Shown: positions 23,787 through 32,031 of the stretch, in pieces
Position numbering within the stretch: position 1 is the first letter of the stretch
Layout: the number at the start of each line of letters is the position of its first letter
Assembly: GCF_024171785.1 (NCBI RefSeq)
Contig: NZ_JAMTCK010000012.1
Coordinates: forward strand, 246,698-310,697
DNA length: 64,000 nt
From: Goodfellowiella coeruleoviolacea
GTDB lineage: Bacteria; Actinomycetota; Actinomycetes; Mycobacteriales; Pseudonocardiaceae
Direction: 5' to 3'
The notes under the pieces: generated by a model
Databases searched by the model: none
What the model was told of the DNA's origin: nothing
The model's input: the letters and a program-made list of their open reading frames with translations, nothing else
Position numbers and translations under genes: made by a program

Positions 23787-26213
23787 ATGGCTGCCAAAGA
23801 CTTGATCTTCACGGTTTTGGGCATTGACAAGGCCAGCAAGACCTTTGACAAGGTCGGCGACAGCATGGACCGGATGGGCCAGCGCGGGCTCAAGGCGGTC
23901 GCGGGGCTGGCGGGCGGTTCGGCGGCTGCGGCCGGCGCGGTCGCCGCGACCGTAGGCGGCCTGCCGCTCGTGTTCGCCGCGATAGGCGCCGCCGCTGTCA
24001 AGGGCAACGCCGAGGTGGCCAACTCGTTCCGGAGCCTGGGTGACGAGATCCGGACCGGTGCCGCCGCTGACGCCGCGCCGCTGGCGGACGCCTATGTGGA
24101 CGCGGCCAGCGAGATCAGCGCGGCCTACGAGCAGCTGCGTCCACAGATCCGGACGGCGTTCGCCGCGGCCGTGCCGGACGTCCAGGCGCTCACGCGCGGT
24201 GTCACCGGCTTCGCGCGTGAGGCGATGCCCGGCGCGGTCGCCGTGGTGCAGTCCAGCGGCCCGGTCTTCGACGCCCTGGGCCGGCTGCTCGTCCAGTCTG
24301 GCCGCGCCGCCGGTGAGTTCTTCGGTGAGGTCGCCTCAGCGGCACCGGAAGCCGCACAGGGCGTTGACCACTTTGGACGGTTGATCTCGATCGCGCTGCC
24401 GGCCGCCGGTGAGGTGCTGACCACGCTCACCGGTCAGTGGGCGGAGCACGGCGGCCAGGCCGTTGACGTCGTCGGCAAGTTGACCGACGTCGTTAGCGAC
24501 CTCGGCGGCGGCGCGCTGCCGGTGATGTCCGAGGCGCTGGGCATCGGCCTGGACGTCCTGGAAGGCGTTCTCGACGTGATCGGTCCGATCTCGGACGCGC
24601 TGGGCCCGATGATCGGGCTGTGGCTGTCGGTCGCGACCGCGATGCGCGTGGTCGGCACCGTCAAGGGCGTCATCGACGGTGTGGGCACCAGCGTCAGTGA
24701 CCTGCGCACCAAGTTCAAGGAAGCCGGAGGCGAAAACGGCGCAGGGCGACTGGCTACTGCGGCGGGTGGGCTCATGGGGCTGCTCGGTGGCCCGTGGGGC
24801 ATCGCAGTCACTGCGGCTGGCGCGCTTCTCGGTGCTTTCGGTGCCAAGTCGCAGGAGGCCGAAGGGTCGCAGCGGTCGCTCGCTGCGGCGCTGCGTGAGT
24901 CCGGCGGCCAGTTCGACGCGTCCGCGCGTCGTGCACTGGCGCAGTCCGACTCGTACAAGGCCCTGGCTGACGCGGTGTCCGCGGCTGGGCTGTCGCAGCA
25001 GGACTATCTGGACGCGATCATCACCGGTGGGCCGACGCTGGATGCACTCAAGGCGCGCCTGCAGGCTCAGGTCACCGCCGGCGAGCAGGTCAACACCGAG
25101 TCTGGTGAGCTGGTTACCAGCTACACCGGGCAGGCTGAGGCGGCGCGGACCCTGCTGCGGGATACGGACGGCCTGCGGGCTGTCGTGACCGGGGCGATGA
25201 CTGACTTCCAGCAGGAGCAGGAGGCGGTCGGGGGCGCGGCTGGCGCGATGCAGTCGGCGCTTCCGGGTACCCAGGCGCTGGAAGAGGCGATGGCCACGCT
25301 GCGGGATACCACCGGCGACACGGCCGAGCGCGCGGACGCCCTGAACACCGCGTGGCAGCTGCTTTTCGGCGGCGGTATCCCACTGGAGGAGGCCGTTGCC
25401 ACCTGGGAGGCCGGGCTGGCCGACCTGCGCAGCGATATCGACGGCGTGAAGAAGTCCACTAAGGACTGGCAGGGCGAGCTGTTCGCCGCCGGCGGGCAGA
25501 TCGATCTCACGACCGAGGCTGGGAGGGCGCTGCAGCAGCACCTGGTCGAGCAGGGTCAGAGCTACAGGACTCTGGCGCAGACGGTCTACGACACGACACT
25601 GCAGCAGACCGGGTCGCAACAGCAGGCCACGGTCGCCGCTCTGGACGCAGTCGCCCAGCGGCGCAACGCGTTCATCAGCGAGATGCAGCAGATGGGGTTC
25701 AACGCCGACCAGGCGCGGGTGTTGGCTGACCGGTACCTGGGCCTGCCCGACGACGTGTCCACGCTGATCACCCAGCCCGGCATGGACGTGGCGATTGGCA
25801 ACGCGGGAACGCTGAAACGCCAGCTCGACTCGATCCCACGGCACATCACCGTGGAGGTCCAGTACCACCAGATCGGCGGCTACTACTACTCGGTCGATCA
25901 GAATGGCCAGCGGTTCGGGCTGCCGTTCAAGGCGGAGGGCGGTCCGGTCGAGGCCGGTCACGCGTACGTCGTGGGTGAGGAGGGACCGGAGATCGTGGTG
26001 CCGCGCCAGGACGGCACGGTGATCCCTGCTGGCCCGTCAGCGGAGATCATGCGGGCGGCGCGGCGGGTGGGCGCGTCGGTGGCTGGCCCTGCCGTGGCCA
26101 GCAGCGGCAGCTCGGTGGTGAAGAACTTCTACCTCACCGTGAACACCACGGAGTCGAGTGTGGACCTGCAGGCGCAGTTCGCGCGCATGGAGCGGCTGGA
26201 GATGCTGCCGTGA
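23787..26213 (+). CDS. Tape measure protein
   Basis: An 808-residue protein directly after the chaperones. IFTVLGIDKASKTFDKVGDSMDRMGQRG is the usual tape measure start. Ala/Gly-rich hydrophobic stretches follow (GGLMGLLGGPWGIAVTAAGALL), with long helical regions and a C-terminal GHAYVVGEEGPEIVVPRQDG. At about 0.15 nm per residue the tail would be near 120 nm, a flexible siphovirus. It determines tail length and may help eject DNA. Confidence 0.9.
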   Translation: MAAKDLIFTVLGIDKASKTFDKVGDSMDRMGQRGLKAVAGLAGGSAAAAGAVAATVGGLPLVFAAIGAAAVKGNAEVANSFRSLGDEIRTGAAADAAPLADAYVDAASEISAAYEQLRPQIRTAFAAAVPDVQALTRGVTGFAREAMPGAVAVVQSSGPVFDALGRLLVQSGRAAGEFFGEVASAAPEAAQGVDHFGRLISIALPAAGEVLTTLTGQWAEHGGQAVDVVGKLTDVVSDLGGGALPVMSEALGIGLDVLEGVLDVIGPISDALGPMIGLWLSVATAMRVVGTVKGVIDGVGTSVSDLRTKFKEAGGENGAGRLATAAGGLMGLLGGPWGIAVTAAGALLGAFGAKSQEAEGSQRSLAAALRESGGQFDASARRALAQSDSYKALADAVSAAGLSQQDYLDAIITGGPTLDALKARLQAQVTAGEQVNTESGELVTSYTGQAEAARTLLRDTDGLRAVVTGAMTDFQQEQEAVGGAAGAMQSALPGTQALEEAMATLRDTTGDTAERADALNTAWQLLFGGGIPLEEAVATWEAGLADLRSDIDGVKKSTKDWQGELFAAGGQIDLTTEAGRALQQHLVEQGQSYRTLAQTVYDTTLQQTGSQQQATVAALDAVAQRRNAFISEMQQMGFNADQARVLADRYLGLPDDVSTLITQPGMDVAIGNAGTLKRQLDSIPRHITVEVQYHQIGGYYYSVDQNGQRFGLPFKAEGGPVEAGHAYVVGEEGPEIVVPRQDGTVIPAGPSAEIMRAARRVGASVAGPAVASSGSSVVKNFYLTVNTTESSVDLQAQFARMERLEMLP

Positions 26214-26223
26214 GGGGGTGCGC

Positions 26224-27078
26224 GTGGCTGACGAGGTGATCCAGCACGTGGACCCGGACGGGGTGGTAACCGATCTGGCGGTGGCGTGGGACGTGTCCGG
26301 GCGGTACGGCGTGACCGTGCGCCTGGACGAGCAGGGCGTGCCCGGCCAGCCGGGGCTGCTGCTGCGGGATGTGCAGCACGGCGCCCGGGACATCAGCCTG
26401 TCGCTGTGGATCAACGCGCCGACGCCCGCCGAACTGCAGGCGCGGCTGCGTGACCTGGTGCACCGGATGGACCCGCGGCGTGGGGACAGCGTGCTGCGGA
26501 TGACGGGCCCGGCGGGGGACACGCGGGAGATCACGGTGCGGGTCGTGGCCGGGCTGGACGTGGCCGAGCGGCTCGGCGACACGTCGGGCCCCACCACACA
26601 GCGAATGCCGATCATGTGCCGGGCGTACGACCCGTACTGGGCGGCCGGTTCCGACATCGTGCAGCAGTTCCAACGTGGCGAGGCGCCGAAGTTCTTCCCG
26701 TTCTTCCCGTTGCGCCTCGCGTCGTCCGAGATCTGGGCTGACGTCACGGTGACCAACCCCGGCGACGTGGACGCCTGGCCAGTGTGGACGATCGTCGGGC
26801 CGGGCTCGCACCCGGTCATCCGCAACGAGACCACTGGCAAGGTGCTGGACCTCGCCGTGGACCTCGGCGGCGGCGAGTCGGTCACGATCGACACCAGGCC
26901 GCGCCGGAAGGAGGTGACCCGGTCCGACGGCACCAGCGCATTTGGCCGGTTGTCGTGGGGCAGCTCGTTCTGGCCGCTCGCGCCCGGAACCAACGCCATC
27001 AGCATCGAGATGGGGTCTGCGGTGTCGGCCGACTCGCGTGTCGTCCTGTCGTACCGGCCCCGCTACCTGTCTATGTGA
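26224..27078 (+). CDS. Distal tail protein (Dit-like)
   Basis: A 284-residue protein starting at GTG 26224 after GAGGGGGTG. Beta-rich: RYGVTVRLDEQGVPGQPGLL, FPLRLASSEIWADVTVTNPGD and SFWPLAPGTNAISIEMG, the phage_tail (SIPHO-type) distal tail fold. Placed right after the tape measure, it should form the hub at the tail tip. It is separated by a GAGGAGG from the next baseplate gene. Confidence 0.8.
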   Translation: MADEVIQHVDPDGVVTDLAVAWDVSGRYGVTVRLDEQGVPGQPGLLLRDVQHGARDISLSLWINAPTPAELQARLRDLVHRMDPRRGDSVLRMTGPAGDTREITVRVVAGLDVAERLGDTSGPTTQRMPIMCRAYDPYWAAGSDIVQQFQRGEAPKFFPFFPLRLASSEIWADVTVTNPGDVDAWPVWTIVGPGSHPVIRNETTGKVLDLAVDLGGGESVTIDTRPRRKEVTRSDGTSAFGRLSWGSSFWPLAPGTNAISIEMGSAVSADSRVVLSYRPRYLSM

Positions 27079-27088
27079 GGAGGTGACC

Positions 27089-28210
27089 GTGGCCTGGACG
27101 CTGTACCTCCGCGCGCCCGACCTGAGCCGGGTGGCGGCGATCGAGGACTACCAGACCCTGGAGTGCGTGAGCCGCTACCGGGATGTCGGTACGTGGCAGC
27201 TCACCCTGCCGGCCGGGACAGCACATGCGGCGGCGCTCATGCAGCCGCGGTACGGGATCGTGCTGGTGCGCGACGACACGACCGTGGTGTTCTCAGGCCG
27301 TGTGCGGCAGCCGCAGCGGCAGACCACCGACACCAGCGACACCCTGACGGTGTCCGGTGTGGACGACAACACCGTGCTCGCCAACAGGGTGGTGCACCCC
27401 CAGCCGACGAAGGCGGCACCGCCGTACGACTCGGTCGAGTACGACGTGCGCAGCGGCATCGCTTCATCAGTGCTGATGCAGTACGTCAACGTCAACGCCG
27501 GACCGGGCGCGCTGGCGCCCCGGCGCGAGCCCGGCTTGGTGCTGGGCATCGACCCGCTGGTCGGCGCCCAGGTGACCGGTCGTGGCCGGTGGCAGCAACT
27601 GCTCACGCTGGAACAGGATCTGGCCGTGGCCGGCGGTGTCGGCTGGCGCGTTCAGCAGACCGGGGGCGATCGGCTGGAGTTCCAGGTCTGGGCTCCCCAG
27701 GACCGATCCGACGAGATCCTGCTGTCACAGGAACTGGGCAATGTCGCGGAGCTGTCGTACGAGCGCGCCGCGCCGGAGCTGACCTATGTGTACGTCGGCG
27801 GGTCCGGTGAGGGCACAGCCCGGGTGATCCGGGAGGGGCAGGCCAACCCGCAGGGGTGGGACCGAGCCGAGCGCTTCGTGGACCGCCGGGACACCGCGGC
27901 GGCCGACGAACTCAACCAGGAGATCCGCGCCACCTTGGTCGAAGGCGCTGAGCAGACCACGCTGAGCGTGACACCAGTCGATGCGGGCAAGCACCAGTAC
28001 CTGCGTGACTACGGACTGGGCGACACGGTGACGGTGGTCCCGTCACCTGGCGAGCGCGTCACGTCCGTGATCCGCGAGGTCCGGACCCGGCTCGGGCCGG
28101 ACTCGCAGACCGTGATCCCCACGATCAGCGCGACCAGCAACGGCGTGCTGCGGATCTTCGATCGACTCAGGCAGATGAGCGTCAGGCTCAGGAACTTGGA
28201 GAGACGCTGA
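27089..28210 (+). CDS. ReqiPepy6 Gp37-like tail tip protein
   Basis: A 373-residue protein starting at GTG 27089 with GAGGAGG upstream. YQTLECVSRYRDVGTWQLTLPAG and FSGRVRQPQRQTTDTSDTLTVSG match the siphovirus Gp37-like family of actinophages. The C-terminal TLSVTPVDAGKHQYLRDYGLGD and TISATSNGVLRIFDRLRQM are also typical. It probably is the tail-associated baseplate protein above the Dit ring. It shares one base with the next ATG. Confidence 0.85.
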   Translation: MAWTLYLRAPDLSRVAAIEDYQTLECVSRYRDVGTWQLTLPAGTAHAAALMQPRYGIVLVRDDTTVVFSGRVRQPQRQTTDTSDTLTVSGVDDNTVLANRVVHPQPTKAAPPYDSVEYDVRSGIASSVLMQYVNVNAGPGALAPRREPGLVLGIDPLVGAQVTGRGRWQQLLTLEQDLAVAGGVGWRVQQTGGDRLEFQVWAPQDRSDEILLSQELGNVAELSYERAAPELTYVYVGGSGEGTARVIREGQANPQGWDRAERFVDRRDTAAADELNQEIRATLVEGAEQTTLSVTPVDAGKHQYLRDYGLGDTVTVVPSPGERVTSVIREVRTRLGPDSQTVIPTISATSNGVLRIFDRLRQMSVRLRNLERR

Positions 28211-29124
28211 TGGCTGCACCAGCGAACACGTACGCCCCGTTCGACAGCGGGCCCGGGTCGAGCGTCACGGCCGACACCTGGCGCAAGTTCATGACCGGCC
28301 TCGCCTCAGCCGGCGTGCTCCAGGACGTAGCTGGCGAGCTTGAGGTGTACGCCGACAGCAGCGGGATGCAGGTCAAGGTCCGCGCTGGGCAAGCGTGGAT
28401 TCGCGGCCACTGGGGCGAGTGGACTACCGAGTCCACGCTGCAGATCCAGCCCCCGACGCCGGGCGAGACGCTGCCGCGCACCGACCGCGTGATCGTCCGG
28501 GCGGACTTCTTGCGCGAGCTGTTGGAGCTGGATGTCCTGCAAGGCGTGCCAGGCGGTGGGGTACCGCCGGTCACGCAGGACAATGCGAAGTGGGAGATTC
28601 CCGTTGCCCTGGTTCCCGTTGCGCCTGACGCCACCACGATCAGCACGGTCACCGACGACCGGCGCTACGCCGGCCAGAAACCGGTTGTGCACCGGCTCAG
28701 GGCCGTCAACCAGGCGATCCCGGTACCTACCACAGATGGTGACCTGCTCGCGCTTTCCTTTACCCCACACGGAGATTGCCACGCTAACGTCAGCATGACC
28801 GTGGTCGTCCAGGCGCACCAGGGCGCCTCCGGCCAACTCGCTGAGCCGTCCACTGCGATGCTTGGCTTGAAGCTCCGGCGAGCGTCGGACGGCGTCGATG
28901 TCGCCTTCGGCGACAAGATTTTCCCGGCGGAAGTCATCGACTGGAACACCCGGGGCGTTCGCGGACACGGCAGCACCACGATGACGCTCTGCCCGGACGT
29001 AACGCTGTCCCGGCATGAGAAGTACCAGGTGGTGCTGTTCGGGGCCCGCACCAGCGTCCTGGGCTGCAACGTCGTCCACCTCCTGGGCACCGTGACCGAG
29101 TGCTCGCAGGTCCAAGACGCATAA
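28210..29124 (+). CDS. Tail fibre / upper baseplate protein
   Basis: A 304-residue protein. YAPFDSGPGSSVTADTWRKFM, followed by VYADSSGMQVKVRAGQAWIRGH, is the N-terminal domain shared by many actinophage minor tail proteins (baseplate attachment). The C-terminal beta-rich half (HGDCHANVSMTVVVQAHQG; LHEKYQ-like end) is probably the receptor-facing part. It ends in the ribosome-binding site region of the next gene. Confidence 0.75.
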   Translation: MAAPANTYAPFDSGPGSSVTADTWRKFMTGLASAGVLQDVAGELEVYADSSGMQVKVRAGQAWIRGHWGEWTTESTLQIQPPTPGETLPRTDRVIVRADFLRELLELDVLQGVPGGGVPPVTQDNAKWEIPVALVPVAPDATTISTVTDDRRYAGQKPVVHRLRAVNQAIPVPTTDGDLLALSFTPHGDCHANVSMTVVVQAHQGASGQLAEPSTAMLGLKLRRASDGVDVAFGDKIFPAEVIDWNTRGVRGHGSTTMTLCPDVTLSRHEKYQVVLFGARTSVLGCNVVHLLGTVTECSQVQDA

Positions 29125-29133
29125 GGAGAATCC

Positions 29134-29439
29134 TTGTCTGACTTCTTGGCCGACTTGTCCATTTTGGACGTTGGTCTTGCTCTGGGCGCCCTCGCCGCTG
29201 TGTGGGCGGTCGTCGTCCGGGTCGCCCGTGTGGGCCGCAAGCTCTCGCACGTCGCCGATGACTGGCTCGGTGAGCCGGAGCGCGACGGGGTGCCGGCGCG
29301 GCCGGGCGTCATGGAGCGCCTGGCCGCCATCGAGCAGCGGGTGACCGTCATCGAACACGAGGTGCGGCCCAACTCTGGCGCGTCGCTGCGCGACGCCGTG
29401 GACCGCGTCGAGCGCCGGATCGTGGGAGGTGACCAGTGA
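29134..29439 (+). CDS. Membrane-anchored coiled-coil protein, holin-module
   Basis: A 101-residue protein starting at TTG 29134 with AAGGAGAA just upstream. One transmembrane helix (ILDVGLALGALAAVWAVVVRVA) precedes a charged helix (MERLAAIEQRVTVIEHEV). Proteins of this build stand next to lysins in many actinophages and resemble the DUF2746 group. It may help the holin or act in lysis timing. It overlaps the lysin start by 4 bp. Confidence 0.65.
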   Translation: MSDFLADLSILDVGLALGALAAVWAVVVRVARVGRKLSHVADDWLGEPERDGVPARPGVMERLAAIEQRVTVIEHEVRPNSGASLRDAVDRVERRIVGGDQ

Positions 29440-30353
29440 GGGGGCTGGACTACTCGACCGGGCCGCCCTCGGCCGCCGCCGTGCGGGCCGCCGGCTACCG
29501 GTTCGTCGTGCGCTACCTGTCGAGGCCGGGCAACCGGAAGAACATCACCGCGCGCGAGTTCGCCGACATGACCCGGAACGGGGTGGCGGTGGCGCTGGTG
29601 TTCGAGACCACGGCCAACCGGGCCCTGTCCGGGTACGCCGGCGGCCAGGCCGACGCCCGGGCCGCGGCCGAGCAGGCCGCCGCGGTCGGGATGCCCAGTA
29701 GCCGGCCCATCTACTTCGCCGTCGACTTCGACGCCCAGCCCCATCAGCTCGGGGCCATCGATGCGTACCTGCGCGGCGCCGCCTCGGTGCTGGGCCCCGG
29801 CCGGATCGGCGTCTACGGCTCCTACTCCGTGGTCCGGCACTGCCTCGACGCGGGCACAGCCCGGTACGCGTGGCAGACCGCCGCCTGGTCCGGCGGCCGG
29901 GCTGATCTCCGCGCCCACCTGTTCCAGCGCATCGGCACCGTCCACGTGGCCGGTGTCGCCTGCGACGTCAACGACTCCAACGCCAACGACTTCGGCCAGT
30001 GGCCATACGAGGAGGACGACATGCCCCTGTCCGATGAGGACGTGAACCGGATCGCCGACGCGTCCGCGCGCGCCCTGCTCAACTTCAACTGCGGCATCCC
30101 CGAGCACCTGCGCCGGCCCGGTGACGGCGAGACCGCGCGCTTCGAGGACCTGGCGCTGCACACCAACCGCGGTGTGTTCACCGTCTACGACATGGTGGTT
30201 GCCTACCGGACGGCGTTCGAGCAGTTGGCGGACGCGGTCGCGCGGGACCAGGAGATCGACGCCGCCGCGATCAAGCAGGCTGTCGCCGACGCGATCCGAG
30301 AGAACGTCGTGACGGTCGATGTGGCAGTGCGAGGCCAGGAGGTGCAGCAGTGA
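29436..30353 (+). CDS. Endolysin-like protein with DUF1906 glycosidase fold
   Basis: A 305-residue protein. Residues 1 to about 195 are a DUF1906 (Rv2525c-like glycoside hydrolase-like) domain: GLDYSTGPPSAAAVRAAGYRFV, then RPIYFAVDFDAQ with candidate catalytic acids, and VYGSYSVVRHCLDAGTARYAWQ. The C-terminal about 100 residues are helical (DEDVNRIADASARALLNFNC; DQEIDAAAIKQAVADAIREN), like the linkers found after actinophage lysins. It has no signal peptide, so release would depend on the holin next door. Confidence 0.8.
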   Translation: MRGLDYSTGPPSAAAVRAAGYRFVVRYLSRPGNRKNITAREFADMTRNGVAVALVFETTANRALSGYAGGQADARAAAEQAAAVGMPSSRPIYFAVDFDAQPHQLGAIDAYLRGAASVLGPGRIGVYGSYSVVRHCLDAGTARYAWQTAAWSGGRADLRAHLFQRIGTVHVAGVACDVNDSNANDFGQWPYEEDDMPLSDEDVNRIADASARALLNFNCGIPEHLRRPGDGETARFEDLALHTNRGVFTVYDMVVAYRTAFEQLADAVARDQEIDAAAIKQAVADAIRENVVTVDVAVRGQEVQQ

Positions 30354-30583
30354 CGACGTACATGCGGGACCTCGTGGAGCGGGCGGTGTCGTCGTTCGCT
30401 GGGGCGGTGCTGGCCGCTCTCGGTGCCGAGGCGGTGGACCTGCTCGCGGTGGATTGGCGGGGCGTGCTCGGTGTCGGGCTGGGCGCGGCCGTGGTGAGCG
30501 TGTTGAAGGCGCTGGCCGCTCGGCGGGTGGGTGACCCGGGTTCGGCGTCGCTGAGCACCAAGGTTGGTTCCACCCCGCGCTGA
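30350..30583 (+). CDS. Holin
   Basis: A 77-residue protein with two hydrophobic segments (AVSSFAGAVLAALGAEAVDLLA and GVLGVGLGAAVVSVLKALAA) and a polar tail. It follows the lysin with a 4-bp overlap, as actinophage holins of the r1t type do. It is the last recognisable gene of the phage late operon. Confidence 0.75.
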   Translation: MTTYMRDLVERAVSSFAGAVLAALGAEAVDLLAVDWRGVLGVGLGAAVVSVLKALAARRVGDPGSASLSTKVGSTPR

Positions 30584-30610
30584 CCTGCACACAGACACGT
30601 CTCGCCGATC

Positions 30611-30631
30611 AGAGTGACGGCCTGTCACTCT
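30611..30631. repeat. Hairpin after holin, 8-bp arms
   Basis: AGAGTGAC and GTCACTCT pair perfectly around GGCCT, 27 bp after the holin stop. Confidence 0.7.
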
Positions 30632-30675
30632 CATCTGACCATGACCTGCGTCTTACAGGCCATGCCTTCTGACCA

Positions 30676-30703
30676 GCCACGTTAGGGGATCGCCTAACGT
30701 GGC
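30676..30703. terminator. Strong stem-loop, probable end of late transcript
   Basis: GCCACGTTAGG and CCTAACGTGGC pair perfectly around a 6-nt loop, GGATCG. There is no T tract, but actinobacterial terminators often lack one. Its position after the lysis genes fits the end of the late operon. Confidence 0.6.
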
Positions 30704-30879
30704 TCTGGGGTACGGCCTCCGTCTTGGAGATCATGGCCCCGCTGGTCGCTTCATGCGATCCCATGAGATGGCAGATGCCCAGGTTACCGGCACCGGTAAG
30801 TTTGATGACCTGCGCAAACGCACCACTGCATGATCACGCCCCTCCCGCGCCGGCTGGTGTCCGGTAGCGGGAGGGGCGT

Positions 30880-31571
30880 TCTGCGTTCCCCTGCGGGGTC
30901 GATGAGTGCTGGCCACAATGGGTCGTACCGCGTGGACCGGGTCGTGGCCCGAATGTTGCGATCCCCTCAGGGGTCGATGAGTGCTGGCCACCGTCACGAT
31001 CTTGGCGACCCGCATGGACGTCATCGTTGCGATCCCCGTTGGGGTCGATGAGTGGTGGCCACACCGACCGCCACCTCCCGGTGTGGATCGTGCTGCGCGA
31101 GTTGCGATCCCCTGTGGGGTCGATGAGACCTGGCCGCCCGCACCGCCAACGCCGACGCCGTGAGCCTGGAGGGGTTGCGATCCCCTGCGGGGTCAATGAG
31201 CCCTGGCCACCTGCTCTGGATGGCCACCTGGGCCCTCGGCCTGTCGTTGCGATTCCCTGCCGGGTCGATGAGCCCTGGCCACATGCGCCAGCTGACCGCC
31301 CGTGACCAGGTGGTCCGGTTGCGATCCCCTGCGGGGTCAATGAGTGCTGGCCATGCCACCCGACCTCGACCAGTTCATCCCGTGAGCGAGTTGCGATCCC
31401 CTGCGGGGTCAATGAGCCCTGGCCACACGCGCGGGATTGTGCGACGGAATACCGGGACGTGAGGTTGCGATCCCCTGCGGGGTCGATGAGTGGTGGCCAC
31501 TGGTCGCTGTCGAGGCGAGCCCAACATGCAGGCCGTTGCGATCCTCTCAGGGCCAATTAGTCCGGCCAGCC
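30880..31571. CRISPR. CRISPR-like array, ten 37-bp units, no cas genes in view
   Basis: Units start at 30880, 30955, 31026, 31101, 31174, 31246, 31318, 31390, 31464 and 31535. The nine spacers are 34-38 bp and all different. The unit begins GTTGCGATCCCC, has a variable 3-nt loop, then GGGGTCGATGAG and ends TGGCCAC. Read on the minus strand it ends GATCGCAAC, like the Cas6-type 3' handle of type I/III repeats. The first and last units are degenerate. Positions after GATGAG vary between units (TGC, TGG, CCC, ACC), more than in most active arrays. No cas gene is present in the window. Confidence 0.75.
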
Positions 31572-31732
31572 TACCCCCGGACGCGGTGCAGCCCTGCGCG
31601 CCTACATCCACGGGCAGCAGGGGCATTCGTCGCGTTGATGCGCCTTTCGGGGAACACCCCTTGCTCAACTCATGACTGGGTCGGCACGATCGCGCCGGGT
31701 GAGTGCACCATGAGTGCGCAAAGGAACTGATC

Positions 31733-32029
31733 TTGACCAACACGACGATGGGTCTCGTGGCGTGGCCGCCTGCGGACCCGAACCTGCGCAGCAGCGACGT
31801 GCCCAGCGGCCCGGGAGTGCGCCCCTGGGGCTTGACCCGCACCACCCCGGTGGGCGCCGCGCACCACTTCGACGGCCTGCACTACGACCCCGAGCGGCAG
31901 ATCACCACGACCGCTGACGGCGTGCCGCTGATCGACGCGGACCGGCCGAAGGACCCCACCGGCCCCTACACCCCGTGCGACACGAAGTTCGACCACCAGT
32001 GGGAGACGGACTCCGACCCCGCTGACTGA
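31733..32029 (+). CDS. tgmA: Graspetide precursor peptide
   Basis: A 98-residue precursor. TTG 31733 follows AAAGGAAC by 5 bp; an in-frame GTG at 31703 is also possible. VRPWGLTRTTP is the conserved leader motif of the ATP-grasp-targeted RiPP family (TIGR04186-like), and HYDPERQITTTADGVPL follows before the core. The C-terminal core is Asp/Thr/Pro-rich (GPYTPCDTKFDHQWETDSD) and holds Thr donors with Asp/Glu acceptors for ester links. It stands 2 bp before its ligase gene. Family identity is from the leader motif plus gene order; ring pattern is unknown. Confidence 0.88.
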   Translation: MTNTTMGLVAWPPADPNLRSSDVPSGPGVRPWGLTRTTPVGAAHHFDGLHYDPERQITTTADGVPLIDADRPKDPTGPYTPCDTKFDHQWETDSDPAD

Positions 32030-32031
32030 TC

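Noticed and set aside
30917..31534. Spacers targeting this same prophage
   Set aside because: No matching stretch was noticed on reading the prophage genes by eye, but the check was not exhaustive; a computed search of all nine spacers on both strands is needed.
30834..31556. A 240-codon minus-strand frame across the CRISPR-like array
   Set aside because: Its translation only repeats the CRISPR unit (SLTPQGIAT-like); spacers encode unrelated residues, so it is not a gene.
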